Source: Deltaproteobacteria bacterium (GTDB taxonomy: Bacteria; Desulfobacterota; Desulfobaccia; Desulfobaccales; 0-14-0-80-60-11). Taken from it: DNA of 41,831 nucleotides. Shown here piece after piece: positions 41,154 to 41,831 of the stretch; position 1 is the stretch's first letter, and every line of letters begins with the position of its first letter. The notes below the pieces were generated by a model. It worked only from the letters and a program-made list of their open reading frames with translations, was not told the origin of the DNA and searched no databases. The DNA lies in NCBI GenBank assembly GCA_021813445.1, contig JAKAKP010000142.1, positions 1-41,831 of the forward strand, read 5' to 3'. The translations under genes were made by a program, and so were the position numbers.

Positions 41154-41831
41154 AAAACACCTCCGGATCAGTTCGCAACTTGCCGGCAGAACCGCATTAC
41201 TTCACCGGCGTTTTCAACCTGGCAACCGTTGCTTCCAGCTCATCCTGTTCCCTTGCTAACTATATGCTAATAATTTTTTGCATAAATTTTTTTTGTATAA
41301 CAATTTTTACTGCACCGTTACTTAATCGGAAATAAAGTAATTTTAATTAAAAATCAATAAATTTTTGTTGAAACAATCGGATAGGAAGAGACTTGAGCAA
41401 GAATAGCTGATCATCCGTTTGCGCCATTTGAGAATAATTTGGTAGTGCGCAAGATGATCTCATCAATGGTCCCTTTCTCATGAATTTGCCGGCGCGCCAG
41501 TTTCCCCGGCCGAGAGAGCTGTTTAAGCATGGGCGTGCCGCAAGGTTTTGGAAGCCGGTCCTCCAGATTATTGCGGATGAAATTAAAGAAAGCTTTGAGG
41601 TAAAAAAGCGCGGATTTTTAGTTAGTTGTTTACAGCCATCGTTGAGAGCGACAAAAAACAAGAGACTTTCTCAGGTGAAATTGACTCCGGATCGCGGTCA
41701 AAAAATTTGTCTCGAAACTCCGTTAGTAGCGACTCATACCAAGTTGCCATCTAACAGGTAATATTAAGATATGGAAAATTCGTCATCGAACGAAGTTTTT
41801 CCGGGTTATTAGCGAGATCATTCAGTCCCAG
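41154..41831. other. AT-rich region with no intact gene
   Basis: The first 250 bases are strongly AT-rich (runs such as taattttttgcataaatttt) and probably hold the promoter of the zinc-ribbon gene. The remainder holds the remnant at 41411-41617. A plus-strand frame (41480-41761) and a minus-strand frame (41347-41661) are open but look like shadows of that remnant. Confidence 0.55.
41411..41617 (-). pseudogene. Startless coding remnant, possibly a transposase C-terminus
   Basis: The frame between TAA 41618-41620 and TGA 41411-41413 encodes 68 residues of convincing protein composition: FYLKAFFNFIRNNLEDRLPK, PCGTPMLKQLSRPGKLARRQ and IHEKGTIDEIILRTTK. No start codon precedes it in frame except an internal Met at residue 30. 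It looks like the end of a gene that has lost its 5' part. A transposase-type origin is my guess, and the family is not recognised with confidence. Confidence 0.4.

Noticed and set aside
41480-41761. Plus-strand 93-codon frame
   Set aside because: It overlaps the more protein-like minus-strand remnant, has no ribosome binding site and no recognisable pattern.

Overview
The window looks like a chromosomal segment of a GC-rich Gram-negative bacterium, most likely a Desulfobacterota (deltaproteobacterial) lineage. This is inferred from the gene families and layout (a PxxKW cysteine-rich protein, the xseA-xseB-ispA-dxs-tlyA group, FdhD, CgeB-type glycosyltransferase, a split APH/AAA kinase pair, many palindromic intergenic repeats). 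No rRNA or other marker fixes the taxon. There is one tRNA, no CRISPR array, and no intact insertion sequence.

Layout, left to right. Positions 1-945 (minus): the 5' part of a secreted CBM-like/collagen-like/beta-propeller protein, broken by one extra base in a homopolymer. Positions 1335-3061 (minus): an aminoglycoside-phosphotransferase-like gene and a P-loop kinase gene, domains usually fused in one protein. Positions 3292-5750 (plus): a PH-domain membrane protein, an MFS transporter, and a PxxKW cysteine-rich protein with its own promoter and terminator. Then an aspartate-type aminotransferase (minus), NAD kinase and FdhD (plus). Positions 9233-20410 (all minus) form a long co-directional block. 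In transcription order it reads xseA, xseB, ispA, dxs, two secreted-protein genes, tlyA, htpX, a TPR lipoprotein-like gene and a Tim44-like gene. It combines isoprenoid precursor supply, exonuclease VII, rRNA methylation and envelope quality control. Positions 20793-26479 hold a CgeB-like glycosyltransferase, an HD-GYP protein, a GH8 glycosidase, a PP-loop tRNA-thiolation-like protein and a patatin-like phospholipase.

A tRNA-Ser(UGA) at 26514-26600 is followed by about 530 bases with no intact gene. After it comes a complete cyoABCDE operon (27131-31967). Its subunit I keeps the E. coli heme, copper, proton-channel and quinol-site residues at the same numbers, so it encodes a cytochrome bo-type quinol oxidase plus heme O synthase. 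Downstream on the same strand lie a 797-residue GAF-domain protein of unknown function, a zinc alcohol dehydrogenase starting 2 bases after it, an APC-type permease with a long cytosolic tail, and a 7TM-HD (PgpH-like) cyclic-di-AMP phosphodiesterase. The window ends with a zinc-ribbon/SH3 membrane protein (minus) and an AT-rich tail that contains a short, startless coding remnant.

The most striking non-genic feature is a set of nested palindromic repeats between genes. Their outer arms resemble the phrase CACAGAGGCACAGAG and they enclose a second, different palindrome. Copies lie at about 1907, 7126, 8197, 9105, 12189, 18514 and 22861, and other repeat families lie near 5816, 18951, 20632, 24273 and 25496. 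They occupy divergent, convergent and co-directional gaps, they sit at the split of the kinase pair, and they create false N-terminal extensions on several genes.
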